NCBI GenBank assembly: GCA_032871835.1
Contig: CM065303.1
Span: 55,838,597 to 55,902,596 of the forward strand
DNA: 64,000 nucleotides
DNA from: Dipteronia dyeriana
Taxonomy: Eukaryota; Streptophyta; Magnoliopsida; Sapindales; Sapindaceae
Direction: 5' to 3'
Shown: positions 46,787-58,111 of the stretch, in pieces
Position numbering within the stretch: position 1 is the first letter of the stretch
How the letters are laid out: every line of letters starts with the position of its first letter
Program-made: the position numbers and the translations under genes
The notes under the pieces: generated by a model
Database searches by the model: none
Seen by the model: the letters and a program-made list of their open reading frames with translations, nothing else
Told to the model about the DNA's origin: nothing

Positions 46787-47578
46787 GGCCCAGATTGGCA
46801 TTGTTGTGCTGTGGGAAAAATTGTTTTTGATTCTGTTGTGGGGGAATTGCTTTTGGATTTGCTGTGAGAAGAATCAGTTAGGTGTTTGGTAAACTGATTT
46901 TTAAAAGTGCTGTAAGAACTAAAAGCAATTTCAATATGTTTGGTAAAAAAGTGTTGTGACTGAACAAAATTACTATAAAAAACAAAAATGAATATTTAAG
47001 ATGATTTGAAAATAAATATTTTATTTTATTTTTGTATAACCATAAACATGTTATAAAATAAATAATTTATTTTATTTTTGTGTAACCATAAACTTGTTAT
47101 AAAATAAATAAATAAATTTTGTTAAAAAATATATAATTTTGCTTTAATATTTTTTTTTTAATCTATTGCCACATATATTGTATATCAAGAAAACCAGAAT
47201 AATTTGATTCAAGGATTCATAAGATTACACAATTGAAATAGACAACATGTAAATAGCAAAGTATATGTTATAATAAATTGTAAATAAAATAATAAATGCT
47301 TAGTGTGTGTTTTGTTGTGGTAAATTTCATAAAAGGCAAGGGATAAAATAGTAAGTTTGAAAAAAAAATCATTAATAAGAATATTAAGTGTGTTCTCATT
47401 TCTACTTTCTAGAAAACTGATTTCTAAAAGCATCAATTTGTAGCTTCTCAATTTCTGTTGTGGGGGAAGCCAAAAGAGACCAAAAACAATTTTCAAAATT
47501 TTTACCAAACACTCCAGACCAACTTCAGAAACACTTTTAGCTCTAAAAATAGCCTGGGAAGTAATCACAAACTGGGCC
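46787..47578. mobile_element. MITE nested in the copia LTR
   Basis: Ends GGCCCAGATTGGCATT and, reversed, GGCCCAGTTTGTGATT are inverted repeats. TTA flanks both sides (46784-46786 and 47579-47581), as for PIF/Harbinger. Comparison with the uninterrupted left LTR shows exactly this segment as the extra sequence, so it inserted after the copia element. No transposase. Confidence 0.82.
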
Positions 47579-47688
47579 TTAGTATGAGATTAAGAATCAC
47601 TAATTACATAAATTAAACTTGATTATCTGTGGGAGGATCTTTTGATCTTCATTCCTAATACCAAACCCATTAAAGTGACAAACCAAAC

Positions 47689-48083
47689 CTGACATAATGG
47701 ACAATATAATATGCCAAAACCAATTGAATGTGATAGCCATAAAAAAAATGACAAATACTTTTTGATATAAAAATATATCTTTGACACAAATCATCCAAAC
47801 AAAGAGATCAAAAGACGATAATATCTCAATACAACAACAGATTGATATATCTGAGACTATAGATTAATCACAAATTGCAATTACCTATTTGCAGATTTTT
47901 TTTAACTGCACTAATAATATATTAAACCCGAACACAAAGCAACAGAAAACAGGCACAAAACCAAAGAAAATAGAGACCAAACAGAGGCCACTGGCTAAAG
48001 AGCAACATAGGTAATATGTCCAAGAAACAGAGACAAAAAAGAGCCACAAACAAAGCAGGGAGTCAGGGTCTCAGGGACACCTA
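47689..48083. other. Intergenic, between copia and Harbinger MITE
   Basis: AT-rich; nothing recognisable apart from the possible acceptor of the split exon at its left edge. Confidence 0.45.
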
Positions 48084-48262
48084 GGGTGCGTTTGGTACCA
48101 GGATGGGATAGGACGGGACAAGATTGGAATGAACGGGACAGGACAGTTGGTACATATTGACAATAAATATTAATTGTACTATTATGCATTTGGTATAGTT
48201 ATAACATAACGAGACAATAGGTTCAAATGACTAAAGTGTCTATTAGTACATAAGGTATATAT

Positions 48263-48304
<42 letters not shown>

Positions 48305-48533
48305 ATTATATATAATAATATGTTATATTGTAATTTTTGATAATCGTAAAAGGTAACAAGGTCATTATCAACCTTGTCCCATTCATAGGACAGTTTGTCT
48401 CATGCTTTTACTTAACAATTTTTTTTTGTTCCATGTCCCATTCTATTTCATGCTAAAGCCGTGTCAAACGTGAGACAATAACAAACTGTCACACGTGTTC
48501 TATCATGTCATGCCTCGCGTACTAAACGCACCC
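48084..48533. mobile_element. PIF/Harbinger-type MITE, same termini as the 3-kb element
   Basis: Starts GGGTGCGTTTGGTACC and ends with ACTAAACGCACCC, followed by the same GGGACA-rich subterminal sequence as the element at 4341-7380. Outer triplets are CTA (left) and TTA (right), a target duplication with one change. A (TA)n tract lies inside near 48262-48300. Likely a deletion derivative of the same family. Confidence 0.78.
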
Positions 48534-49935
48534 TTAAGAAACAACTCATCCATCAGTTTCTAACATAATAATAAATTTTGGTGTTCACAAAGATATATCA
48601 AAATAGAGATAATAATTTAACATGGAAGATGAAACAAAAATAATAATTTAAAGTGAAAGACAAACCTAGGCAAGCTGCAAAGAATGGAGAACAGTAGCTA
48701 TAGATTTGAACTGGAAACATGACAAAGATAAGACGCAAGTCGACGACAAAGATTGGTGACCGTTTAACGACCAGTTTACGATATTTGACTTGAGAGTTGA
48801 GAGAAAGCCGATGGAAATTGGTAGAGCGAGAGAATGAGAGGATGTTTTGAAACATAGAGTATTTTAGGGTTCAACTCAAAACGGTGTTGTTTTGAGTTGA
48901 ATTTTTCAACTTATCAAAACGACATCGTTTTTATAATAGGATATATCATCTAAACGGGTTTGTAGGTTTGGGTTTGGATTTGGATTTTTTTCCACACCAA
49001 CACCCGAACCCGAACTCGTAACGGTTGAGAATTCAAATCCAAACCCGTTAACAGATCCTATTATCACAAACCAAGCCTTCTTAAAACGGGTTAGGTTTGG
49101 ACGGATCCCACATGTTCGGGTTTCATTGCCATCCATAGTCTAGGATTGCCATCTTTTATGGAGAGAATGATACTAAATTTTGACCTCTTGATTTCGGTTT
49201 TTGTTTTATTTTTTATTTGATTTAGTTAATTAAAATTTTGAAAAAGTAAATAGTTCTAAGAAATTATAATATTTTTGAATTAAAATATTAATAATTTAAT
49301 TTAAGGATAATGATAAAAAATTGAAAATATATAAATTGGGGGTGTGCATGTCGTTTTAGAGAGTAAATATCGTCACTCTTTAGGTTTTTACAACCCAACC
49401 GGCAGCCTCTAATGTAATTCATGTTCTGTTCTGAATGTGATTGATCATATATAGTTTCATGAAAACTAGAATAATAAAAAAGGACAAATTGCACCGACTT
49501 TCCTTCATTATATACATAATTGTAACCCGTTAAAATATCATAATAGTAGTGATTATCCCTTAACCAGTTGACTAACGGTTGACCACCGACACTCACTAAC
49601 GGATAAAGGGTAATGTCATTTTTGCCTCTAAGAAAAATAACAATTAATTGATAAAAATAATAAAATATAGTAAAAAGTACACGAAAAATAGAAAAAATAA
49701 AAAAAAATCAGGAAAAAGAAAACATATAAACAAAATTAAACATCCAAAATGCATTTATTATTAATTAAAAAAAAAACCTCCATATCTGGGAGCTGACCTC
49801 CCAAATCTTTATGGTTTAAGACGGTGACGATGGAAGGCAATGCAACCAAGCCTATTCACTTCTTTAACATACAATACAATTCTATATTTTTCTGACTCTT
49901 TCCTTTCGTCCTCTTTAGCTAACAAATCCTCTCTC
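48534..49935. other. Intergenic with a probable degenerate hAT MITE
   Basis: Around 48945-49135 the sequence has inverted G/C-rich words (GGGTTTGGATTTGG, ACCCGAACCCGAAC) and ends in GTTTCATTGCCATCC, reminiscent of the GGATGGCAA termini of hAT MITEs. Boundaries and target duplication were not resolved. The open frame at 48855-48598 on the minus strand is unrecognised. The rest is A/T-rich. Confidence 0.4.
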
Positions 49936-51054
49936 ATGTTCTATTCTTTATATTTTTTGGCTTACCTTTATCAATCTCTGCGATTTCATATATAATGAAG
50001 AAATGAGAGTAAGAGAGCTTTATACGTCCTCTGTTGTGATGATGGGAAAGGCAAATTGTGGAATGAAGTCAATTGGATTGTTTTCTCATAGATCTATGGA
50101 CAAGAGATCTGGTCTCTCACCAGATCTTATTTAGTTTAAAATTTTAATTATAAATAAATAAGTAAATAGGGTAACTTGACAAAATGAGTTTGAACGGCCT
50201 AATTTATGATTTTATCTTTAATATTTTAATAACACTTAGCAAAAAGACCAATTTGCCCAATATCCTTAGTGACTAACGGTGATTATATGTTAGCCAACAT
50301 GTCATGTTCTATCATTTATATTTTTTGGATTGCCACTATCAATCTCTACGATTTCATATATGAAGAATAAATGAGAGTGAGAGAGCTTCATATGTCCTCT
50401 GTTGTATTGATGGGAGAAGCAAATTGCGTAATGAAGTCAATTGGATTGTTTTTTCATGGATCCATGAACAAAATGCCCGGTCTCTCACTAGATCCTATTT
50501 AGTTTTAAAATTTATTTATAAATAAATAAATAGGGTAACGTGACAAAATGTGATTGAACTACCTGTTTTATCTTTAATATTTTACTAACACTCAATAAAA
50601 AGATCAATTCGCCCCTTATCCTTAGTGACAAACGGTGGTCATCTGTTAGTCAACAGGTCATGTTCTATCCTTTATATTTTTTGGGTTGCCTATTTCACTC
50701 TATGTGATTTCAGATATGAAAAAGAAACGAGGGTGAAAGAGCTTCATACGTCCTCTGTTGTGTTGATGGGAGAGGAAAATTGTGGATTGAAGTCAGTTGG
50801 ATTGTTTTTTCATGGATCCATAGACAAGAGGTATGGTCTCTCACCAGATCTTATTTAGTTATAAAAAATTAATTATAAATAAATAAATAGTGTAACATGA
50901 CAAAATGTGATTGAACTACCTATTTTATCTTTAATATTTTTATAACACTCAACAAAAAGACCAATTTTCCCCTTATCTTTAGTGACTAATGGTGGTCATC
51001 TGTTAGTCAACAGGTCATGTTCTATCCTTTATATTTTTTGGGTTGCCTCTATCA
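49936..51054 (+). repeat. ~357-bp tandem repeat array, copy 1
   Basis: CATGTTCTATCCTTTATATT and AGAGCTTCATACGTCCTCTG recur at about 49937/50014, 50308/50375, 50658/50733 and (first part only) 51015, giving units of about 350-370 bp in direct orientation. Three units are near complete. Each contains a frame of 43 codons plus stop at 50003-50134, 50371-50502 and 50727-50858 (ACG replaces ATG in the last). The fourth unit is cut off at GGTTGCCTCTATCAC where the hAT element begins. A second array with the same junction lies at 58112-61155. Confidence 0.88.
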
Positions 51055-53844
51055 CTAGGGGCGTAGCTAGGAAAAAATGGGGATGGGCTAGTCTAAATTT
51101 TGAACTAACTATTAAACAACATGTTTCTTTGCAATAATCAAATCAAAACGATACATGAGAAATTTTATTAAAAAAAACATCAATGGACAATGTTATATCA
51201 TATATGTAGTTAGTGAGGACATAATTCGTTTTACCCTCAAATACACCATATCTGAGAAAAAACACAAAAACAAATGCAAAAATATGCATTGCATGTACAA
51301 CAAGATACTATCGAAGCAGTGCATTTGAGTTTTCAAAGCATAACATATATCAGTTATTGATTCATATTCAATAATATCAACAAGTTCCCTCCTAATGTAG
51401 ATGACTAAACAATTCACAAGAAAGTCGTAATTCATCTTATTGCGAAGTGATGTTTTGACAAGTTTCATGGCTGAAAATGCATGTTCGGTACTACTCGTTG
51501 AAACCGAAAGTGTTAAAACTAAACGAATTAGTCTGTCAATCAAGAAAAACAAGTGTGACTTTCTTGTTTCTATGAGCCCTCTACATAATTCAGAAAGTGA
51601 AGACATTCTGAAATTTTGGATGAACAAACACATCATTCTTAAACTGTTGCAATTGTCTCTTTAAATCAGAAACCTCCATTTCAGTGAAATCATCGGGATA
51701 AAACTTCTTAGCAAGAGTACATATATCACCTATGTTAAATGACTCAAAATGATTCATAGGATCCAAAGCAGAACTGAAAGCAAGAAGTTCCATTGTTTGA
51801 TATGGAAATCTAGTGTCTAACTCCATCAACTGAAAATCATTGACAACATTGAATATATTAAAATTGTAATAATGCTTGACATGAACGACTTTTACCCTCC
51901 TGGTAGTGAGCACTCATATCAGGCATGTCGATTTCATGATCTCCACAAAACGATAATACAATACATAAAAAGTTATCCCAACCGTCTTGCCTTAAATCTT
52001 GAAGAAGTATTTTTGTACTTATTATTAAATGCATAGCATTCAAGATGTCTTGAGACTTCGATTGCAATGCTTGACATGATTCATAGCACCTCATTCATCA
52101 ATTGCATTATAGCAAAATGAACAAAAAATTAAAACTTCTCATTGATTGCAATGCTCCTTTTGCTTCTCCTCTTATACTATTGTTAAGCTCATTATTGATT
52201 GTGTTTTCAAGAACCGTACACGTTGCACAAAACATATCAATCAACCTATCGACTGCAGAATAATGAGAGCTCAATCTTGTTGCCCCATGTCACGTCATGG
52301 TACGGACTTGATTAGCCCCCGTACCGGTCTCAAGTTCTCCAGAATTCAACACTTCCGTAATTTCTGTTTTTCGAGCAAATTTTAATTCAGAATGACGTTT
52401 TGGTGAAGCACCATCAATATTGATTATTGAGATCAACTTTGAGAAAAAAATCCATATCATGCACATCTTAGGAAGCCTCAACCGATGCTAAATTGTAATC
52501 GATGCGCAAAATAATGTGCATAATAAACATAAGGACAATCATTTAGAAATAATGCTTACAATCCATTCCAAGCACCACATATATTACTAGCACTATCATA
52601 CCCTTGACCTCTTATATATGCAATCTGGAGACCGTATTGAGTAAGAACAACAAATATATTTTTCTTAAGAGTTAAAGATGTAGTATTATCAACACCAACA
52701 ACTTCAAATAAATACTTTCGAATGATTCCATTACAATCAACAAACCTTAGAATGACAACCATTTGCTTTTGGTTAGATTCATCAAGTGCTTCATCAACAA
52801 AAATACAAAATTTAGCACTTCCAATTTCTTCTCGAATTTTTTTCTCACTTCATTTGCAAAAATTTGTAGGATCCCTTTTTGAATATCAGGATATGTATAC
52901 TTGGAATTTCCTAGAGCATTGTTGAAGCAAACTCTTGCAATGTCTTCATTCACTCTTGCCAAAAATTTAATCATTTCAAGGAAATTTCCACGATTACAGG
53001 AGATATTTGATTCATCGTGACCTCAAAATGCACATGCTTGCTTTGCAAGCCACTTGATGGTCTCTATTGAAATTTTGAGTCGTAAAAAATTCTCTAAGAC
53101 TTGTTGTGAACTTCTAACACTCATCACATTGTCAATATGTCGAGACTGATCTTTCAAGCTTTCCCATTTCATCATATTGGCACCATGTAGTGAATGCAAA
53201 TATTTTTTCCCTTCATAGTGAACATAAACACATTGGTCTCCACAATTAACCCATTTCCAACTACTAAACCCATTAACGGTACACACAGGGAACCTCAAAG
53301 GGTTACTATCAAAAAAGAAGCATGGGAAACAAAACACTTTGTCTTTTACAATAGAATACTTTAGCCATGAGAATCTAGTAAACCATGAATACTAAAACCG
53401 TCGATTTGGTTTCCATCATGTGTGGGCATATAGGATTCTAACTTTGGTTGGAATGGTCTCATGTCTATGTATGCTCTTCGAACCTCATCTTGTTGATCAA
53501 CATCATGCATCCAAATCGGTTTTTGTAATCCCGGGTCTCGTTCAAAAGAAGCATTGACTTTTTCAAATTCAAGTCTTTGACATTTAAAAGGATGTGACTC
53601 ATCAAAACCTCTACTCCACTTTTATTAAAAAAAGGACCGGATAGCTTGTTGTTTACTTGATTTAGAAGTATGATAAAGATTTGACATTATAATCTATGAT
53701 AAAAATATAACATAATCAAATAAAATAAACATCTAAAAACACATAATATTCTTCAAAATCTACACTTTATTTTTTACTGCAAATCCAATAAAAAAATCAT
53801 CACAAAATCACAATCAATAAGCTTAATTTTTGACATACCATCAC
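51055..53844 (-). mobile_element. hAT element, copy 1 (left end defined)
   Basis: The left edge TAGGGGCGTAGCTAGG is a typical hAT-like terminus. The minus-strand interior encodes a decayed hAT transposase. Sequence is shared with copy 2 up to at least GACATACCATCAC at 53844, where copy 2 runs out of the window. No matching right terminus was found before the palindrome at 54.3 kb, so the true right end is unknown or lost. Confidence 0.75.
51193..53687 (-). pseudogene. hAT transposase of the zf-TTF/DUF4371 type, decayed
   Basis: Minus strand. The start MSNLYH is at 53687. Next is a TTF-type zinc-finger region (53337-53023: MFCFPCFFFDSNPLRFPVC, SSWKWVN). DUF4371-like parts follow (52974-52747: ARVCFNNALGNSKYTYPDIQ; 52762-52556: VVILRFVDCNG, YIRGQGYDSASNICGAWNGL). 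The C-terminal hAT dimerisation region is at 51636-51193 (LIRLVLTLSVSTSSTEHAFS, AMKLVKTSLRNKM). Several frames must be combined and stops occur between them, so it is inactive. Plant relatives are often annotated as zinc finger MYM-type protein 1-like. Confidence 0.85.
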
Positions 53845-54329
53845 GAAAGTAAAATTGAAAATAATTACCATTACTATTAACAAATTCAATAAAAAATAAA
53901 AACTCACAAGTCAGAAGATTGGTTTTTTGATTAACTAAAATTACAAATTTACCTTTTTTTTGTTTTACAAATTTATTTTAAATAAAATAAATTTGTAAAA
54001 CATAATATATTAATTTATATATATAATAGGTTACAAAGTTTGAAGCCATTTTACAACAAAAAAGTTTGATTCAATATTATTTAAATTATATTTATTTATT
54101 AAATATAAAAATATATAATATATAAACTATAATTTAAGGGTAAAATAGTAAAATTGATAAAAAAGATTTTCCATTCAATCTTTTTTCCTTCCTGTTTAAC
54201 AAACATCTAAAAAAAAAAAACTTTATTTCCCTCATCTTTTTTACCCCTCCAAATCTTTCTATCATTCTTATTTTCTTTCCTTCTTACCAAGCTTACCCTT
54301 AAAGATTTTGTTGAGAATGGCGAACAAGA

Positions 54330-55950
54330 AGAGTCGGTGGCCAATAAGAGAAAAAGGAGAAAAAGAAAAAGAAAATATGTTTTTCTTTTGGCTTTTCTTG
54401 AGTGTGGCCGAATTTTACCAATTGAAACAAGAGTTGCTCTTCCACATGTTGTTTCTTCGACCCCCATATAAACCTCCGTAAGCTTGTAACGTGCCCACAC
54501 ACAATTATCGAAACCTGGGAGATAGCGAAAAAGATCCAGTAGTATAAATCGAAAAGCAAATTCAAGAATTAAAGAACGAAGGAGTTAGCCTTGATGTATG
54601 ATTTCGAATCATACCTTTTGTTTATTCTTATATATTGTACACGGTTTTAATGTCACTTAAAAATTATTTTATAGAAGTTTTTTTTTAAATCTCTTCTGAT
54701 GCGCGACTCTATGGCTTACAATTCCAATTGTAAGCCATAGAGTCGCGCAGCAGAAGAGATTTTAAAACTTTTAAAAATATATATGTAACGACTCTATGAA
54801 CCGTGTACGATATATAAGAATAAACAAATGTAAGATTCAAAATCATACATCAAGGCTAACTCCTTCATTCTTTAAGAGTGGTGTTATTGACACACCCACT
54901 GCTAAACTATTAACACCCAAATTTTAAAATTATTTAGTACTCATTTTTTTTCTATACCAAATTACTTTAATAGACGTACAATTTTTATTAAAAAGAATAC
55001 TAAACAAAATAAAACTAATAAAACCTCCACTTTCCTTATTTCAAAACCCTAATAGTATATATTATTTCAAATCATTGAATGTTTACTATTTTTGTTTATA
55101 TTTTTTTTCACATCTCAATCTCATATTTTCCATATTTAGTATCACTTTCCTTATTTCAAAATCATAATAATATAGATTATTTTAAATCATTGAATGTTAA
55201 CTATTTTTTTTTCAGATCTCAATCTCATATTCCTCGTGTTTAGTATTTTTTTTTCATTTTATTGTTCCATATTTTTGTTTTGTTTTTCTTTTCAAATTTC
55301 AGATCCATGTTTGTTATTTTTTTCTCTCGATTTATTATATTTCGGAGTTTTTATGCATTCAATGATCTGTATCCACACCAAAAAAATCTAATCTCTAACG
55401 AAACGAAACCACACCGAAAACCTAATTCAATAGCTAAAAAAAATCATGAAACAATCAATATCACACTCACAATCTACCACCAACAATTCAATCAATTACA
55501 GAAAAAAACCCTCATATAATAAGGATGACTTCACCATTATAATAAGAAGAAAAAACAAATATAAATGTGAGAAAACTGTATATAAATATTAGAAAAGTGT
55601 AAAAAAAAAATTGGAAAATATGTGTATTAAGTTTGAAAATATGTAAAATGGTAATCCAGGAAATAAATTAAAAAATTTAATAAAGCCATTTAATTTTATA
55701 TAATTAAATTAAAATTTTAGAAGTTTGGACATAAATAGTTCAGTAGTGGGTGTGTCAATAGCACCACTCTTCTTTAATTCTTGAATTTGTTTTCTGATTT
55801 GTACTACCAGATCTTCATCGTTATCTCTTAGATTATGACAACTGTGTGTGGACACGTCACGGGCTTCAGGAGGTTTATATGGAGGTAGAAAAAACAACAT
55901 GAGGAAAAACAACTCATGTTTTTCAATTGTTTTCTTTTTCTTTTCTCTTT
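54330..55950. repeat. Palindromic foldback interrupted by another element
   Basis: The core is a perfect 24-bp inverted repeat with a 2-bp spacer (54700-54723 / 54726-54749). Imperfect pairing extends outward on both sides (AACTCCTTCRTTCTTTAA, GGAGGTTTATATGG, AACAACATG...), giving arms of nearly 400 bp once the 894-bp insertion at 54876-55769 in the right arm is removed. A single diverged arm-like copy lies at 39985-40300. No coding content. Confidence 0.82.
54876..55769. mobile_element. Non-autonomous element with 8-bp target duplication
   Basis: Ends GAGTGGTGTTATTGACACAC and, reversed, GAGTGGTGCTATTGACACAC continue as inverted repeats for about 36 bp. TTCTTTAA flanks both sides (54868-54875 and 55770-55777), exactly restoring the palindrome arm when removed. 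The 8-bp duplication suggests hAT, although the termini do not look like a standard hAT. The interior is AT-rich without a transposase. Confidence 0.85.
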
Positions 55951-57429
55951 ATTCTCTTCTTGTTTCTTCTTTTTGTTTTCTACATTTTTTTTGTATGTAT
56001 ATTTTGTTTATCTTATATCAATCTCTCTATATTACGTTAATATATAGAGTTTAATAAGATATATAACACCTTTTATCAGATAGATTATGTTTTCCAAAAT
56101 AACATATATTTATAAAAACAAAATCTTATTTAAAAATATAATATCCGGATATCTTATATCATGATAGGGTTATAAGTGACCTAGATTAAATAAGATTCTA
56201 AATCTCATTTAATTCAGTGTTGTTACTGTCACTTGAACCCATGATCTGCTAAAGATCAAATAATTAATAATCAATATTATTTTTATATCTTTGTTTTGGT
56301 CTTGGTTCGAACTCTTAACCTTCATAAAATAATTAATACAATTAAATAATCACATCATTTAATTAACTGTCTGAATAAAATTCTTATTACTTTCATAACA
56401 TAATTAATTGGATCATCCAATTAATTAACTGAGATCTTTGTTACCTTTAACATTTCGGGCTAGCAAAATGACTTAACAGACCCTTAGTCTTGAGCTCCAA
56501 TAATCATTAGAAAAATTAATTAAACTCTTTAATTAATATTTCTTGATTATTAACATCGGGGTTACTCCACTAAAAACCCGAGGTTGTGCTCTCGAAACTG
56601 TAGATGTTTTTACACAAATCAAAATTCAGTGTTAATCGATACAGCTATTACATATAGTATGACTCTGTACAAGTAGTTTAAAATTAGAGCCGAGTCATAA
56701 AGTCTGTTATACCCCTTTAATTATTTCCTTTCCATTAAATGTCATTGATTCTATAATGAATAATTATATCCTTCATTCCTTTACAGAAGAAAGATAGAGC
56801 TCTTAATTGTTCAAGCCCCGAATTAACCCTTAAGGGAACTACTTCTCTCATTCTCGCAAGAAAGACTAGATTCCACTATTGTGCATAGACATTCTCAACC
56901 ACAAGCCAAACCGCGATTCCAATAAACAGAGTTATTGATCATAAATGCTACTCTGATCTCACCCACAGAATGTCAAAAACTACTATCTAACCTGATGGAG
57001 TAAGTAAGACACTCAGATTAAGATCACTCATATAATGACACCCTTTAAAACTGTATATACACCTCATTTGCAATAATACCCATTAAAATTTTAAAAGAAT
57101 TTATAGTTAGGTCTTGTTTGATTTTTTAACTTAACAATGAATGACACTTAATGTATTTCATTCCATTATTTTATTTGATTTTTTAAGTGTTAAAATCACT
57201 TAATGAACCCCTAAAATCAGTTGTTTTGAAGAGTGTTTTTTTTTTCAATTTTCACTTAACAAAAATCTAAGAGAATTTAATATAAAGTTTTACTTCTGAA
57301 ACTATCATTACTAATTTAATATATTTCCAATTTTATCTTTTGTTAAAACCCAAATTGTAATTATTAGATTCAATACAAATTAAATTATGGTACACTTATA
57401 AAATTCCAAGGATACAATATTTATTTGGG
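55951..57429. other. Intergenic, possible LTR-retrotransposon leader fragment
   Basis: From about 56100 to 57060 the sequence is richer in non-repetitive G/C words (for example AAGCCCCGAATTAACCCTTA) and reminds me of the untranslated leader or LTR of a plant retrotransposon read backwards. No terminal repeats or coding sequence confirm it. The rest is AT-rich filler. Confidence 0.3.
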
Positions 57430-57714
57430 ATAAATACCTCGATGACCATCCGTTTGGGTCATCACTACCAAAATGGTCATTAGATGGAGAATTGGTTTCA
57501 AAATGAACATTATTTACGAACATTGTTACACTAATGGATATTCCATCCAATTTCATCTAATTATATCAAATTAGTGACATTTTGGTAAATAAGGGGATGC
57601 CATTGATTTATTTTAGGTGTTTTTTGGAAATCAATTTTTTCTTTTATTTTTTTATAAACAAATAATTATATTTATTGTATGTATATATACGTATAGCATA
57701 TCTCAAACACACAA

Positions 57715-57758
<44 letters not shown>

Positions 57759-57823
57759 TTCTTTTTTAAAAAAATATAAAGGCTGCAAAATCTAAAAATT
57801 TTAAAAAATATAATTTGAGTAAG

Positions 57824-57903
<80 letters not shown>

Positions 57904-58111
57904 ACGTGCACGCGCTTGAGATATGCTATACGTATATACACACACTAAATATAATTATTTATTTCAAAAAACAAAAGAAAAAATTGATTTCCAAAAAATG
58001 TCTAAAATAAATTAATGGCATCTCCTTATTTATCAAAATACCACTCATTTGATGGAAATGGGTGGAATGATCATTAGTGTTATAGTGTTCGCCAAAAATG
58101 GTCATTTTGAG
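57430..58111. repeat. Foldback with (AC)n/(AT)n and (TA)n/(TG)n
   Basis: Segments such as CATTTTGGTAAATAAGG, GGAAATCAATTTTTTCTTTT and GTATATATACGTATAGCATA on the left reappear as complements on the right (CTTATTTATCAAAATACC, AAAAAATTGATTTCC, ATGCTATACGTATATAC). Arms are about 250 bp. The arms meet mirror-image microsatellites: (AC)n-(AT)n near 57709-57760 and (TA)n-(TG)n near 57829-57902. It is inserted at the edge of the second tandem array. Confidence 0.8.

Larger units (their letters stand above)
43734..47660 (-). mobile_element. Ty1/copia element, decayed, minus strand
   Basis: Flanked by the 5-bp duplication CCAAA (43729-43733 and 47661-47665). The left (3') LTR is 43734-44008. The right (5') LTR is 46585-47660 and contains a 792-bp MITE, leaving about 280 bp of its own. 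In element orientation the LTRs begin TATTAGGAATG and end TTTTCA, TA...CA rather than TG...CA in both copies. A primer-binding site, polypurine-like CTTGCGGGGGCA beside the 3' LTR, and pol remnants support the assignment. The interior is only 2.6 kb, half of a full copia. Confidence 0.87.
43655..47688 (-). pseudogene. Possible host exon split by the copia insertion
   Basis: On the minus strand, removing the copia element and one CCAAA duplication joins 47688-47661 to 43728-43655 into an uninterrupted 34-codon frame. It is bounded by an acceptor (TTATGTCAG) and a donor (GAAG|GTAAGC) and reads LVCHFNGFGSSFSNAYHTLY followed by CKCGASTFDDDCE. I do not recognise the protein. A further candidate piece (MKLEDSRAAGDMDAWISDFD) lies at about 43560-43480 on the same strand before the Gag-protease element. 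Reading through the join could be chance over so short a length. Confidence 0.3.

Noticed and set aside
56295..56315. GGTTCGAACTC resembling a pol III B-box, possible tRNA or SINE
   Set aside because: No A-box at the right distance, no cloverleaf and no poly-A tail or target duplication; not supported.
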